DNA from: Paguma larvata
Lineage: Eukaryota > Chordata > Mammalia > Carnivora > Viverridae
DNA length: 64,000 bases
Reading direction: 5' to 3'
Assembly (NCBI GenBank): GCA_030068075.1
Contig: CM057826.1
Span: 61,539,312-61,603,311 of the forward strand
The notes beneath the pieces were generated by a model, which did not search any database, was not told the DNA's origin, and was given only the letters and a program-made list of their open reading frames with translations. A program made the position numbers and the translations under genes. Of the stretch, positions 43,010-54,249 are shown piece by piece. The first letter of the stretch is position 1, and each line of letters opens with the position of its first letter.

Positions 43010-43589
43010 AACAGGGAACACGCCAGATAGGGCCTGAGCTTTGGAATCACCCCCAGGGGTGAGGAGAAAGGCTGCCGGGGACCCAGGAGGCCTGGCAGGG
43101 CCTGCGAAGACACGCTGCGGTCACAGACGCTGGGTTTGGGGTGCCGCTGGGAGATGATGGGGGCACTTGCTCGTCAAGTTCCGGGGTTGCTTCTGGCTGT
43201 ACTAGGCTCCCTAACACTTCGTTCTGCACGTATTGCGGAAGGAATGCCATCGGGTGGCTGACGCCCTCCTGGAGGCAGATGAGATGGGCGGGTCAGGTCA
43301 CCGGGAGGCCTATTGCCTGTTAGGTGGGAACCCTGGTAGCCGACCATTAGCCCCATTAGCCAGCGGTCAGGGGCCTCTGGAAGCTGAGCCCTTTGTCCGA
43401 CGGCCCATGCCCAGAGCTTTCCCGGAAGTCCGCGCAAACGCCAGCCCACTGCTCTCTCGGGAATACCAGATCAGACAGACTCGGGGTGAGGGCTTGGGAC
43501 AGCTTTCTCTCCCCATGCACATTAAAGCAGGGCAGATCACTCGGGGCTGCTGTCACTGAATTCCAGGGGACTCATTATTGCCTCTTGGG
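43010..43589. other. Single-copy DNA
   Basis: No gene is recognised. Frames of 91-112 codons on both strands overlap at 43170-43730. Confidence 0.35.
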
Positions 43590-43745
43590 TGGCCCCAGGC
43601 AGTCAGAAGTGTCTGGCTCTGGCCTCTCCCGGACCTGGGTTCAAATCACGCCTCCCCCCACCACGTTGAGCTTTAGTTGCTCCCTTAGTCAAACAGAGAC
43701 AGGGGTGTCGGGAGGACTACATAACCTGTGAATGTAGACCCTGAC
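43590..43745 (-). mobile_element. MIR SINE
   Basis: TGGCTCTGGCCTCTCCCGG, CTGGGTTCAAATCACGCC and TTAGTCAAACAGAGACAGG are the reversed MIR centre and 3' end. Confidence 0.65.
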
Positions 43746-43874
43746 AGGTGACAGTTCTTCCGTATCACCCTTCTGTTGACTCCTCCTGCCCAAACGAAAA
43801 GAGGTGAGTTCATGCTTGTGTATTGGTACTTACATATTATGTATTTGTGTGTACTAACTTTTGAAACTAGATCC

Positions 43875-43893
43875 TTTTTTTTTTTTTTTTTTT
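43875..43893. repeat. T19 homopolymer
   Basis: Nineteen T's in single-copy DNA, not attached to a recognised retroelement. Confidence 0.9.
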
Positions 43894-46284
43894 GCCAATT
43901 ATCAATGAGAAATAAAAATTTTCTCTGCTGGCTGCCAGCCCCATCTGACCATAAACGATACTCAATGCTCACGGAATACGAATGGAACCTCAGCGGTGGG
44001 GGGCTCACACCGGCCCATGCTGCATCTGTGATGTGAACAAGACGGAGACAGAGCCATTCAGAGGCCACAGAAGTTACCAAACACCCCCTCCTCTGACTAA
44101 CGTGATGACGGACAGTTTGTTACTACCTCCAAAATAAAAGGCATTAATTCAGATACCGGGTGACGGAACTGCGCTTGCGACTTGACAAGATCCAAACCGG
44201 AACCCGCTTCCTTTAGAAGCACTCCGTCAAACTTACAGTCTCTAAGGAACTCTCCCAGCCCAGTCCTAGCCTTGTGATTCCCCTGGGCTGTGTCTCCCCT
44301 CGCTGCCGCAGGAGCCAAATAAACGTACCTTTTGACTACAGGCAGGTGTGCCCCTGGCTCTCTCTGGCTGGTGGCCTTTGACAACGGCTGTCTCGAGCAC
44401 CTTTCAATCCCAGTCACTACAGATATCAACACCCTCTTTAATGGTTGCAGAAGAGAGCATTGTTTGGATGGTAAAATCTGCCACTTCCTTTTTGTTTTTT
44501 TAATGTTAAACATCACATATTCCTTTATCCTAGGATTTGCTTTGTTGTATTTCTTTGTACTGTCTCTTCGCCGCACCGTAACTCTTGGCTTGTCTCTTTA
44601 TCTTCCCACTGGACAAAGAGGTCCCCGTGAGGGCAAGAACCCCATCCCCGAACCCAAAATCTGATAAGGGCTCATCAGAAGGAGACGAACAGACTGCTCA
44701 TCACCAGAGGAAACTGAGCGAGCGCAGTGTGAGTTGCAGTTTGGAGCACTTCCTGATTACTGGAAAAGTCGCTGGTGCCGGCTCTGGAAGGAAGCTGCGC
44801 CCAGGCAAGCAGGGGATGAAAACTGCAACCTTGGCTGGCTGCCTGTGAGCTGGGGCCTCTCAGGGTCTATGAATAAATAGCCTTCGCTCAGGGGCATCCA
44901 GCGACGCTCGAGGTCCTGGGACCAGAATCGGCGACATACTAATAAGGACAGCAGTCATGTTGGGCCACGGGTGACCCCCCAGCCCTGGGACTGAGCTTTT
45001 CCTCCACTCTATCATCAGCAACTCCAAAATAGATCGAGTTCCTTCTTTGAGCTCAGGGATGAAAGGGAGTCGAGAAGTGCCAGGGGTCCCTGCCTTCCAT
45101 TCTTGCCCAATCCAGCTATGGCATTAGAAGTTTCTGGAAATCCAGAAAAATCCCCGGGCTCCGTTAGGAAATAGAATTCAAAGGGAATGTCACCAAGAGC
45201 TTAGCAGATGCTGCCCCCCACGTGGAGTTGGATCTGAGGGCCTGGGGAAGAGGGGTCCTTTCTGCTGAGTTTGGAGTAGGGACGTAGGGAAGACCCCACT
45301 CTTTGGAGCTGGGTCAGGATAGACTCAGATGGGGAGCTCATGCTTCTGGGGGGGGGGGGTTAGGCACGAGCCTGAAGTTGAATATGGAAAAGAGACTGAG
45401 AGCACCAGGAGAAGACCGACAGGGTTGTGGGGGAGGGTGGAGGGGGGCGGTCCTCAAGCCTGCTGCTACTCCCTTCAGCCTGCTGTTCTAGAAAACAAGG
45501 GGGTGGAAATACATGGTCACCAAGCGTTCTTTCTACTCTACAAATGGTCCGTGTTGTGTGCTCCGGGAAAAGTCGCACGGCCTTTCCCAGCCTCGGTTTT
45601 TTTGCCAGTAGGGAGAAGAGGCAAAGGGACGCAGAGGAGCTGATTAGTGTCATGTCGACTCTGGGCCAGACATCATGCTGAGCTCGAGGAGGGGACAGGG
45701 GGAGGGATGAAGAGATCGAAGACACTTTCCGGGTCCTCAGGAAGCCCATCGCCGGGGAGAGGACGAGCAAAGAGCTCACTGTCATACTTGAGGGGCAATC
45801 AGAGGCTCATCAAGCTAAAGCTCAAGGAAGGAGTAGGAGTTTCTCAGGGGAGGAAGGGAACGGGGCTTCCCAGGGGAGGAATCCGCATGGGCAGGGGCAG
45901 GGGGGCACGCCTTGTTTGGTGAGTACGGAGAAGGCAAGGGCCCGCATATGTGCATTGGACATTTGTAGCAGAAGTCACGGTGTCTAAGACCAAAGGAAGC
46001 ATGGGGACTTCAGCGAAGTAGAGAACCCACACGCTGTCAAGAAGGACACGCCTCAGTTTCCATCCAATGCCACCTCGTGAGAGTTAACCCAGTGTCTGAC
46101 TTTTTAGGAGAAGACAAAAGTCTGGATTTTTAGGTGAAATCTTCTAATCTGTATACACGGACTCCCATATGCCAGACAAATAAAACAGTCTGGACACAAC
46201 TCGTGGCTCCTCAGTTTGCAACCTCTGGGCGAGGTGGGCTCTGAGGACTCATAGCTCTTCTTTTCTAAAAAGGCACGTAGCATA
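43894..46284. other. Mostly single-copy DNA
   Basis: No gene is recognised. A G12 run lies at 45348-45359. Frames up to 159 codons (minus, 44097-44576) and 141 codons (minus, 45360-45785) have no recognisable content and are opposed by other frames. The right part (45640-45900) has an L2-like feel but is too diverged to call. Confidence 0.4.
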
Positions 46285-46600
46285 GTGATTGAAAGCATGC
46301 ACTGGGTGGCCAGAAAGATCAAGTTCAAATCTTAGCGCTGGCTCCTATCAGCGAATTCACATAGTGGATGAATGTCACTGCCTGGAGTTGTGCCAGTGCA
46401 CAACCCGAGCAGCTGTATATGGTTGCCTTGTATGTAACTCTAAGCAAGGGCTTCCTCCTCTCCAAGCCCCAAATCCCTCACCTATAAATCAGGGATGATT
46501 ACCTATATAATTGTGAGAGTGAAATGAACTTATTGCATAGACATATATGCTTACCTCAATGTTGGGTGTATGGTAAATATTCGAAATATGACGTCTTCCA
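46285..46600 (-). mobile_element. MIR SINE, with insert
   Basis: AGCATGCACTGGGTGGCCAG, TTCAAATCTTAGCGCTGGC, then AATCCCTCACCTATAAATCAG, ATGATTACCTATATAATTG and TTGGGTGTATGGTAAATATTC follow reversed MIR. The middle carries an extra stretch. Confidence 0.6.
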
Positions 46601-46855
46601 CGTAGTCCTTCTGAGGACTCCAGCTGAATCCGCAGGCCCTCTGGGGAGAGGCAGTCCTTCGTGTTGGAGAATTCTGGCTGAGGGTTGGAATGCAAGACCC
46701 CTCTCTCTGGAGCTGGGCTGGAATTGAATCAGATAGGAGAGCTCATGCTTTACCCGGCAGGACACCAGCCACGATTAGAATGTGAGAGAAAAGATTTTGA
46801 GAAATCTGGGCACCCGGTTCAGGTTTCGAGCAAATTTAGTAGGAGTTTATTAAGC

Positions 46856-46901
46856 GAATCCATTCAGAATCCATTTGGAATCCATTTGGAATCCATTTGG
46901 A
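46856..46901. repeat. 11-bp tandem repeat, about four copies
   Basis: AATCCATTTGG (first copy AATCCATTCAG) repeats four times. Eleven bp is not a codon multiple, so the repeat passes through all frames; a coding role is unlikely. Confidence 0.95.
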
Positions 46902-47015
46902 AGTATCTACCTCAGAGGGTTATGGTGGGGATTAAATAAGTGAATACGGATGACGTCCTTACAAAGAGCCCGGCACGTGGACAGTGCCACGTGTGTTTGC
47001 CATTACTCTCTTGGA
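46902..47015 (-). mobile_element. MIR SINE 5' fragment
   Basis: CTACCTCAGAGGGTTATGG, TGGGGATTAAATAAGTG and AAAGAGCCCGGCACGTGGAC match the reversed MIR 5' half. Confidence 0.65.
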
Positions 47016-48214
47016 GACTGACTGTGGCTCCCCCATTTTGGCACATAACCCATCTCTGTCACTTCAGACCCTCTCTTCACCCCCAGAGACTCACTATGTC
47101 CAAAGGCTCACTTGCCTCAGCCTTCTTGTTCTGCTCGGCTAGTGGGCAGCGTTGCCAGGAGGGCAGGAGAGAGTGGGGTTGGGCCTGTGTCCATGTGATC
47201 GGAGGGCTGGAACCTGTGGCCCCTAACCCCTTCCTCCCCCACTTACGGGGAGAGCAGGGAGGCTGGAGGATGAATCAGTCCCCAATGGCCAATGTTCGAT
47301 TTAGTCACGCTTATGTAAGGAAGCCTCTGGAAAAATCCAGAAGGACAGGGTTTGGGGGAGCTTCCGGAGTTGGTGAACACACAGACGCTAGGGTGAGTGG
47401 CACGCTTGGAGAGGGCATAGAAGCTCTGAGCCTTCCCCACCTACCTTGCCCTCTGCATCTCTATCATCTGGCTATTCCTGCGTTAGGGTTTGACTGGTAA
47501 TCGAGTAAGTAAAATGTTTCTCTGAGCTCTGTGAGCTCTGGCAAGTCAATCAACCCAAGGAGAGGGGGAGGGGGCTGTGGGAACCTCTGGCCGATAGCTG
47601 GTCGGCCAGAAGCATGGGTGGCAATCTGGTCTTGTGACTGGCATCTGAAGTGGGCGGGGGCAGTCTTGTGGGACGGAGCCCTTAACTTGCGGTATCTGAT
47701 GCTATCTCTAGTAGAGAGTGTCAGAATTGAGCTGAATTGTAGGACGCCCAGCTCGGTGGCATTGGGAAAAAACCCATGGTAGCTATGCGGGTGTGCAGGG
47801 GTGGAGGAGCTAGGAAGCGGGGGGAGGTTCCCTCCCAAATCCCCATGACATCTGACACATTGGTTCTACCCTCCTTTTCCATTACCTGTGTATCTCATGC
47901 TCATTCTCTCCTCCCTCTCTCTCTCTCTCTCACCCACGCCCTCCTCATCCTGCCCGAGATTTCCGATCTCCCAGCTCCAGTCTCCATGGGGTCCTAGGCA
48001 GAGCAATATCACTCTCCTCCAGCCTCTCCACGCCCAACATCAATACCACTTTTAAGAATCTGAAAGCTCATAGACTGAGCACTCAACACATGTATTTAGT
48101 GAACAGATGAGGTGGGGAGGGGGGGTTAGAAATATTTTTTCGTATATAGCAATAATAAAATACCCGGCACGGTAGTACATCGCTTAGAGTTATAAAATAT
48201 TTATGTCAGTAATA
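47016..48214. other. Single-copy DNA with CT run
   Basis: No gene is recognised. The 186-codon + frame at 46940-47500 includes MIR sequence at its start and shows no domain. A CT run lies at 47905-47930. A GGCA-type microsatellite occurs further on at 48566-48580. Confidence 0.4.
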
Positions 48215-48465
48215 TTACCAAGTAATCGCAATAGCAGACATTTAGCGCATATTTGCAATGGTACCAGGCAACCCCCTGAAAGCTTGCCGCAGTATTTTAC
48301 TTGATGTTTACGGTATACGCATGGAGCAGACACCACTTCTCTGCCACAGACCAGGAAAGGGAGACGCAGGGTGGCGAAATGACTTGTCAAGGTCACACGC
48401 TTATTAAGTGGCTTAGCACCCAGATCTGCTAGGCTCCAAAGCCAGTGCTCTGAACCACAGAAGTT
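48215..48465 (+). mobile_element. MIR SINE
   Basis: GCAATAGCAGACATTTAGCG, GGTACCAGGCAACCCCC, GAAATGACTTGTCAAGGTC and ACACGCTTATTAAGTGGC match MIR forward. Confidence 0.7.
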
Positions 48466-48839
48466 CAGAAGGAAGGGGGAGTCTGACTCAAGATTCTAAG
48501 TGCTCAGTTACTATCGTAGAGAAAGACGCCTTTCAAAAGGGAAAATACCCAGGAATAATCTTCAGGCAGGCAGGCAGGCAAGGCCGATGGCAAAGACACG
48601 ACGCCGTGTCGCAAAGCACGACAAAGCAGGAGGTCTGGGTAAAGGGACTGCAGGTCACATTCCCGGGGTTGTAAGGCTGATGCTCCTCAAACTGCCCCCT
48701 TGATTTGTTGTAAAGCCGATAAAAGTCCCATTAGTGCCTAGGAGAAGATCTCGGCACACGAATTAAAATTAATTGGGAAAAAGAAATGCTTGAGTAGCCA
48801 AGAAAATGTTTAAGGAATGGAATGAGGAGAGGAGCTCAC
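48466..48839. other. Single-copy DNA with GGCA repeat
   Basis: A short (GGCA)n lies at 48566-48580. No gene is recognised. Confidence 0.4.
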
Positions 48840-49010
48840 ACTATTTATTCATTCTTCTGTGGGTATCTATCGAGCACCTGTTACGTAACACCATCCCTGT
48901 CCTCAAGAAGTTTCCAGTCTGATGGATAATACACTATAGAACGAGGGTCGCATGAATGGAGTGGCTCTGCGGCAGAAGCGGACAGAAGGAAACGGTGAGG
49001 ATCCAGGCAT
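48840..49010 (-). mobile_element. L2 LINE 3' fragment
   Basis: TTTATTCATTCTTCTGTGGG, TATCGAGCACCTGTTACGT and GTCCTCAAGAAGTTTCCAG are the reversed L2 3' end. Confidence 0.6.
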
Positions 49011-49049
49011 AGGCTCTTGAAGGTGGGGACTTAAGAAGTCACCATCACA

Positions 49050-49250
49050 GGGGTGTTCATGGAGGCCTTCCCGTGTGCTGTATCGCCACAGCCCCTACAA
49101 ATCCTGGGAATCAGGGATCCTGCCGATCCTTACGTTACGCGTATAGGAGCATAAACCCAGAGATAGTAACGTGCTCAAGGTCACAGGCCAATGAGTGGCA
49201 GAGCGGGGTCCCACGTCCAAGTCTGTCCAACTCCCACGTCCCTTGCCCAT
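49050..49250 (+). mobile_element. MIR SINE
   Basis: CCTTCCCGTGTGCTGTATCG, AACCCAGAGATAGTAACGTG and CTCAAGGTCACAGGCCAATG match MIR forward. Confidence 0.65.
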
Positions 49251-49754
49251 GAGCCCTACAACGTGTGATATGATGGGACCTTGAGACATCACAGATCGGG
49301 AGGGAAAAGGTGGTCTGGGCAACTGACTGTGTTGAGATAATTATTCGAGAGACTATGAACTTGATTTTGAAAACAAATTTGAACTGGATTAGACATTTAT
49401 TGGGTTTTTTTTTTTGTTTGTGTGTGTGGTTGTTTCAAAGGCAGACTGCCCCGTGGAGCACCTCGTTTGGATGTGTCTGGAGCCTCGAAAGCTTGACCAG
49501 CCTCCGTTGTCTTACGAATGGGCCTGGAGAGCTCGTTTGGAGGTTCTAGTGGGGGAGTGCAGCTACTCTACACCCTTGACCGAAGAACAGTCTCCAATAT
49601 AGGGGAAGTTCGTCCTCTTCCTGCAGCACATGGCTTTGAGAGGGACGCACGGGGAGCCGTGAGGGAGGAAGGGGACACCCTCCTGGGCAGCCAGATCAGC
49701 CGAATCAGCCCCGGCCATCCACGGGGTGACAGATGTCACAGCCAGATCGCCCTC
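49251..49754. other. Single-copy DNA
   Basis: No gene is recognised; a T/TG run lies at 49404-49428. Confidence 0.35.
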
Positions 49755-50350
49755 ACATCCGAAATGGATTAGATATTTAAATGTAGGACAAATCTGTTAA
49801 AGCAATAGACGGAATTAAGGGACATGGATCAGATTTTTTTTTAAGAGAGAGAGGAGGGGGAGGGCCAGAGGGAGAGGGAGAATCCTAAGCGGGCTCCATG
49901 CCCAGCGCAGAGTCTGACGCGGGGCTCCCTCTCATGACTAAGATCAAGACGTGAGCCGAAATCAAGAGTCGGACACTTCACTGACCGAGTCACCCAGGCA
50001 CCCCGGGATCAGATATTTAAATGGGAGACAAAACTCATAAAGGTAATAGAAACAATAAAGGGTGGAGGAGGCTTATAATTTGGGGTTGAGAAAGGCCTTT
50101 CTCAGCAGGACGTGAGGGTCAATAACGATCAAGAAAAGATCAACGGATCTAATCACATCGCAATTTGAAACTTCTTTATAGCGCGAGGCCTGAACACAAA
50201 GAACAAAATGAGAAAGTATGTTCACAGCACAGACAAAGGAACTCTACAAACCCGTAAGGAAAGAAAATCACTCTGATAGAAAAACAGGCAAAGTTCACGA
50301 ACAGGCCACTGTTCCACCACTGGAAAAAATAAAAAATAAAAAAATAAAGA
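49755..50350 (+). mobile_element. L1 LINE ORF2-region fragment
   Basis: GAAATGGATTAGATATTTAAATG, then after a SINE CATAAAGGTAATAGAAACA, GAGAAAGGCCTTTCTCAGC and TGAAACTTCTTTATAGCGCG recall the L1 ORF2 segment downstream of reverse transcriptase. Frames are broken. It carries a small internal duplication and a carnivore SINE. Confidence 0.65.
49835..50005 (-). mobile_element. Older carnivore SINE
   Basis: Reverse copy: GAATCCTAAGCGGGCTCC, ATGCCCAGCGCAGAGTCTG, AAGATCAAGACGTGAGCC, GACCGAGTCACCCAGGCACCCC. It lacks the felid GCTGACAGCTCAGAGCC block. GGATCAGAT flanks it at 49826-49834 and 50006-50014. Confidence 0.88.
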
Positions 50351-50834
50351 GTGTTGGGCAGGTCGCTGGCCTCACACACTGCCCCTTCCAAAGGGCCTGC
50401 TTTCCCTCCGGCCTTTGGAGTCCTGTGCGCGCATCTGCTGGCCTGAGACCAATCAGATCCTCTCTCTCGAAGATCTGAATGAAGACTTGACTTACACAGC
50501 TGCGGTCTAGTGGTGGGAGGTTGCGCTGAATGGTCACCTCGGGGCAAGGCCTGAGTCACTTCCACAGAGCTAACGCCTCAAATGAGACACTCTCGTGAGG
50601 AAGATGGCCAAGTGACAAATTGGGAGCAACGAAATGTCCATCAATAGGAGATATCAGCTAAAAACTAAAAAAATAGATAGTTCATCCATATAACAGAGTA
50701 TCATTTTGGAACTTAAAAAAGTCAGGTAAATCTTGATCTGTAGGAAATGCAAAAAACTACTGGATTTTTATTTTATAAAAAAAGAAAAAAACCATATGGT
50801 TTTTTAGTTATGTTTATGGTGTGTGTGCGCGTAA
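50351..50834. other. Unassigned sequence and L1-like tail
   Basis: 50350-50580 is GC-richer with no recognised repeat. 50590-50750 (GGCCAAGTGACAAATTGGG, AAATGTCCATCAATAGGAG, TTCATCCATATAACAGAGTA) is L1 ORF2/3' end. A 20-bp palindrome lies at 50786-50805. Confidence 0.5.
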
Positions 50835-51050
50835 GATTCAAAGTGCCTGGTTTGAATCCTGGCTCTGACATTATTAGCCATATGGCTTTGAGCAAATTAC
50901 TTAACCTCAATTTTTCTTGTTTCGAAAGTGGGAAATAACCATATCATCTTGTTTTCATGAAGATTAAAACACGTATTGTCTCCGAACAGTGTCAGGAACA
51001 TATTAAGTGCTCAGCAACGAGACGCTTTCATCATCCCCACCCACTGAGTA
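50835..51050 (-). mobile_element. MIR SINE
   Basis: GTTTGAATCCTGGCTCTGAC, TTGAGCAAATTACTTAACC, TCATGAAGATTAAAACACG and GAACATATTAAGTGCTCAGC are the reversed MIR. Confidence 0.75.
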
Positions 51051-51369
51051 AGAAAGCCAGGAGGATATGCAACATTACTTGCCAATACTCTGAGAGAATC
51101 AACTGGGGTGGAGGTCACACTATGACAAGTGACTTTGTACACATCTGCAGTCACTCACATTCCCAGAACAGCTATGCTCTGGTTCGAAACCTACAAGAAA
51201 GCTATGAGGAAGCTTCCTTCTCTAAGTGGAGAAGCTGATCAATAAAGAAGAAGAAAGTGGAACAGATGGGCAGAGAGAAACCGTGTCCATTCCTGGGTCC
51301 CCAGAGAGTAAGCGGTGAAGGAAGTGGCCGCAGAGAGCTTCGGGGGATGACATTCCACTTTTCGTAAGG
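51051..51369. other. Single-copy DNA
   Basis: No gene or repeat is recognised. Confidence 0.35.
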
Positions 51370-51650
51370 CAAGGCGTGACCCATTTGTGATCTTACAAAA
51401 AGACACCCTCTTGCATTTTTTTTAATAAGTAAATGCCTAAAGTATATTTTTATGCACCGATAAAAGTCTGGAAGGAGACGGAGAGCAAATTATTCATAAG
51501 CTTATCTCTGGAGGAATAAGATTTCAGGAAACTCACTTAACCCATATGGTTTGCATTTTTACGACAAGTTTTGTTACTTTCAGAATCAGTAAAAAATAAT
51601 TATTTCCATTTAGAAAAAAAGAAAAAGAATATACAGTTAAACTGTCAAAG
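51370..51650 (+). mobile_element. L1 LINE 3' fragment
   Basis: AAAAGTCTGGAAGGAGACGG, AATTATTCATAAGCTTATCTC and TTTACGACAAGTTTTGTTAC resemble L1 3' UTR from ancient families; the family is uncertain. Confidence 0.55.
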
Positions 51651-51689
51651 AACTTAATAAGAAATGTTGTCATCTGTGGCAGACGCTGC

Positions 51690-52010
51690 TTTGTGGCCAA
51701 ACTAGCACTTCCTTCCCCAGCCCTCTCCTTCGCCTGCCTCTCACCCTCTGGGGGCTGGGAGGGCCAGGTTGTCACTTTGCAAGCCTCCCTTGTAGCCGGG
51801 GGATGGCCGCGTGGCAGATTTGGGCAAACAAGATGGGAGTGGAAGCCTGCTGAGGGGGACAGATCTCATGGCTTCCTACCTTCCGCCATTTTTCCTGCCC
51901 CTCCCAAGCACCCATCTTGGGATGTGTTATGAAAGTGAAGGTGCACCAGGCTAAGAAGGTTCCTAGGAGGGGCATGTGACCCAGCCTGGGCATTTAAGGT
52001 TGAACTTGCA
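51690..52010. mobile_element. Unassigned ancient repeat
   Basis: CAAGCCTCCCTTGTAGCCGG, GGATGGCCGCGTGGCAGATT and TTTGGGCAAACAAGATGGG resemble the repeat at 15880-16290. Family not assigned; no coding capacity. Confidence 0.4.
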
Positions 52011-52814
52011 GAGAAAGTAATATCGAAGGGTGACATGGGACCAGACAGGAAAATGTCCCAGCAGAGGCAAATTGGGTCACCGTACTCTCAAAGGGCCGCA
52101 GATTAGGGATGGGGTCGTATTTTCTGTGCGTTCCTGTACTTCCTCTTCGAATCAGGATGTGTTCGGCTGTAAATCAGAGACACCCTGACTTAAGGGGGAG
52201 AGGGGCTCATTATCTCACAAGTGAAAAAGTGGGTCCAGAAGCCCTAAAATATTGGGTTTTGAGTTCATGTCTCTGCAGTTCTCATAGTTTTTCCCTCACG
52301 GTCACTACAGGGCTGCGGGAGCTGCAGGATCAAAAGAAGGAAGTAGCAGAACAAAGCAGGAGGAGGTGTGCCTCCTGCGTCTCCTATTAGAGGAGGGAGA
52401 TTTTTCATCCCCCTCCAGACGACTTCCCCTTCTCCTTGGCCAAGCAGGTCACAAGTCAGTCTCCATTTGTCATGGGGGCTGGGACAGCACAGTGGAAGTC
52501 GCTGTCATAGACAAAGACAGTGCCCTCTGCCCCCCGCCTAGACCAGGGACAAGCTGCCCAAGTCGTCTTTGGCTGGGTCCCAGGCTCACCTTCTGACTCT
52601 CACATTCAAATTCCTGGCCTCCAGGGACTCTGATTAATGACCCGGCCAGGTTCCCAGAGGGTTAGCCCTGCTTGACTCCAAACCCTGACTTTTCCTTCAT
52701 TCTGGGTCCTGTTCTCTTGCTGGAGTCCCGGTTCTGAATTGCCTGTACTGGCCAACACACCCTAAGCTGCTCTTAGGAAATCCTTGCTTTATGGCTAATA
52801 GCTCCTATTCTATG
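52011..52814. other. Single-copy DNA
   Basis: No gene is recognised. Confidence 0.35.
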
Positions 52815-53190
52815 TACTAGGCAGGGTTCTCCAATAGGATGTGAATATAGAAAGATTTACTTTAAGGGATGTTTGGGTGGCTCTGTCGGTTAAGCGTCCC
52901 ACTCTTAATTTCAACTCAGGTCAAGACCTCCTGGTTTGTGGGTTCCAGCCCTGCATCGGGCTCTGAGCTGACAGCTCTGAGCCTGCTTGAGATTCTCTCT
53001 CTCCCTCTCTCTCTGCCGCTCCTCCACTCTTAGAAAAAGAGAGGAAGATTTATTTTAAGGAATTAACTCATGACACTATGGACAATGATGAGTCCAAAAC
53101 CCACAGGGCGGGCCGGCCAGCTGGAGACGCAGGCTGCGTGCCTCATTTCTGACTCTGGATTCCCACAGAACATTCTATTTTGCGAGCGGG
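52815..53190 (+). mobile_element. Unassigned dispersed repeat, split by SINE
   Basis: GCAGGGTTCTCCAATAGG at the left and AACTCATGACACTATGG, TGATGAGTCCAAAACCC, CAGGGCGGGCCGGCCAG at the right belong to one common mammalian fossil. The family I cannot name. Confidence 0.5.
52868..53044 (+). mobile_element. Felid/carnivore SINE, diverged
   Basis: Forward copy: GGTGGCTCTGTCGGTTAAGC, CAGGTCAAGACCTCCTGG, CTCTGAGCTGACAGCTCTGAG and a CT run. The tail is short (AGAAAAAGAG). AAGATTTACTTTAAGG (52852-52867) recurs with one change at 53045-53060. Confidence 0.88.
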
Positions 53191-53199
53191 GTGCACCAG

Positions 53200-53455
53200 G
53201 AGAACAGACTGGTTGAAAGATGGGGCTTCGGAGCCAGTCAGGTGAATTCCCCAGCTCGCTGTGGGACCTTGGAGAGAACTCTGACTTTCTGAGCTTCAGT
53301 TCCTTCATCTATAAAGAGGTGCTGGTGGGGGGGTAGGACATGGATCTACCTCACAGGGCTATGAGTGAGAGTTATTCGAGAGGATCGATGCAAAAAAAAA
53401 AAAAAAAAAAAAATCCAGCACAGTGTACAGAAGGTGGTATACATCCAACAAATTG
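53200..53455 (-). mobile_element. MIR SINE with A22 run
   Basis: GATGGGGCTTCGGAGCCAG, CGCTGTGGGACCTTGGAG, CTGAGCTTCAGTTCCTTC and CACAGGGCTATGAGTGAG follow reversed MIR. Twenty-two A's (53392-53413) replace a short A-rich consensus stretch. Confidence 0.75.
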
Positions 53456-54249
53456 TGTTCCTTCCTGTCTTGTAAGCCAGAACCGGGGCGTCCAAGAGCT
53501 TAGAGACCATGGGGAAATCGTCAAATCTGGGCTGTTTGGAGTACCCCGGTGGGGCAGGACCCCACCGTGTCTATCTGGGCACTCTCGGCCCTGAGATCTT
53601 TCCAAAGCGTCTCTCGAGACTCAGAGCACGTGATGGCCAAGAAACTCTGCGTCCCACGCTTCCCACTGGCGATCTCAGGTGCCCTAACCGCAAACCCAGA
53701 GCCACCGGAGAGCCCAGGACGGAGGCGAGAAATAACTGATGAAAACAACTGATGGTTTCGCTGGAATTTTCCGCAGACCACTTTAGCAAATGTTATCACT
53801 ATGCCATGTCATTCGTTATCTTAATTGTCGCAATTTTTTTCTTTTCTTTTCGGTTTTCAGCTGTCAGACTCGGCGGAGATTACTCACCCAGAGAAGGCAC
53901 GTTTTTTTTTTTTTTTTTTCTATTTTGGTCAAGTAGTGGTTTGGGTTTCCTCAGAATAAGAAGCTTCTTCCGTTTCCTTTGAAAGATGGCTTTTATGAAG
54001 TATTCAGAGCGAGGAGAGAATTCAGGCTATCAGATCCCAAAGCCCTCGTACGAGGTGGGGAAGCCTCTTAGTAATAATGATAAGTTCCTGTGCGATCAAT
54101 GTTTTTAGTGGTTTCCAAAGGTTTCTCAGATCCGTCACAGAACTGGAAACTTTGAGAGCTGGAAGGGGGTGCAAATGTCATCCCAGACTGCGGGGCGACC
54201 GACCGTGAAATGACTCCGGCAATAACTCCAGTGCTAACTTGCTTTGTAG
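53456..54249. other. Single-copy DNA with T18 run
   Basis: A T18 run lies at 53902-53919. Overlapping minus- and plus-strand frames of 67-92 codons (53509-53799) compete. No gene is recognised. Confidence 0.4.

Noticed and set aside
46940..47500. 186-codon + frame
   Set aside because: Starts in a MIR fragment, has no recognisable domain, and no flanking splice or promoter evidence.
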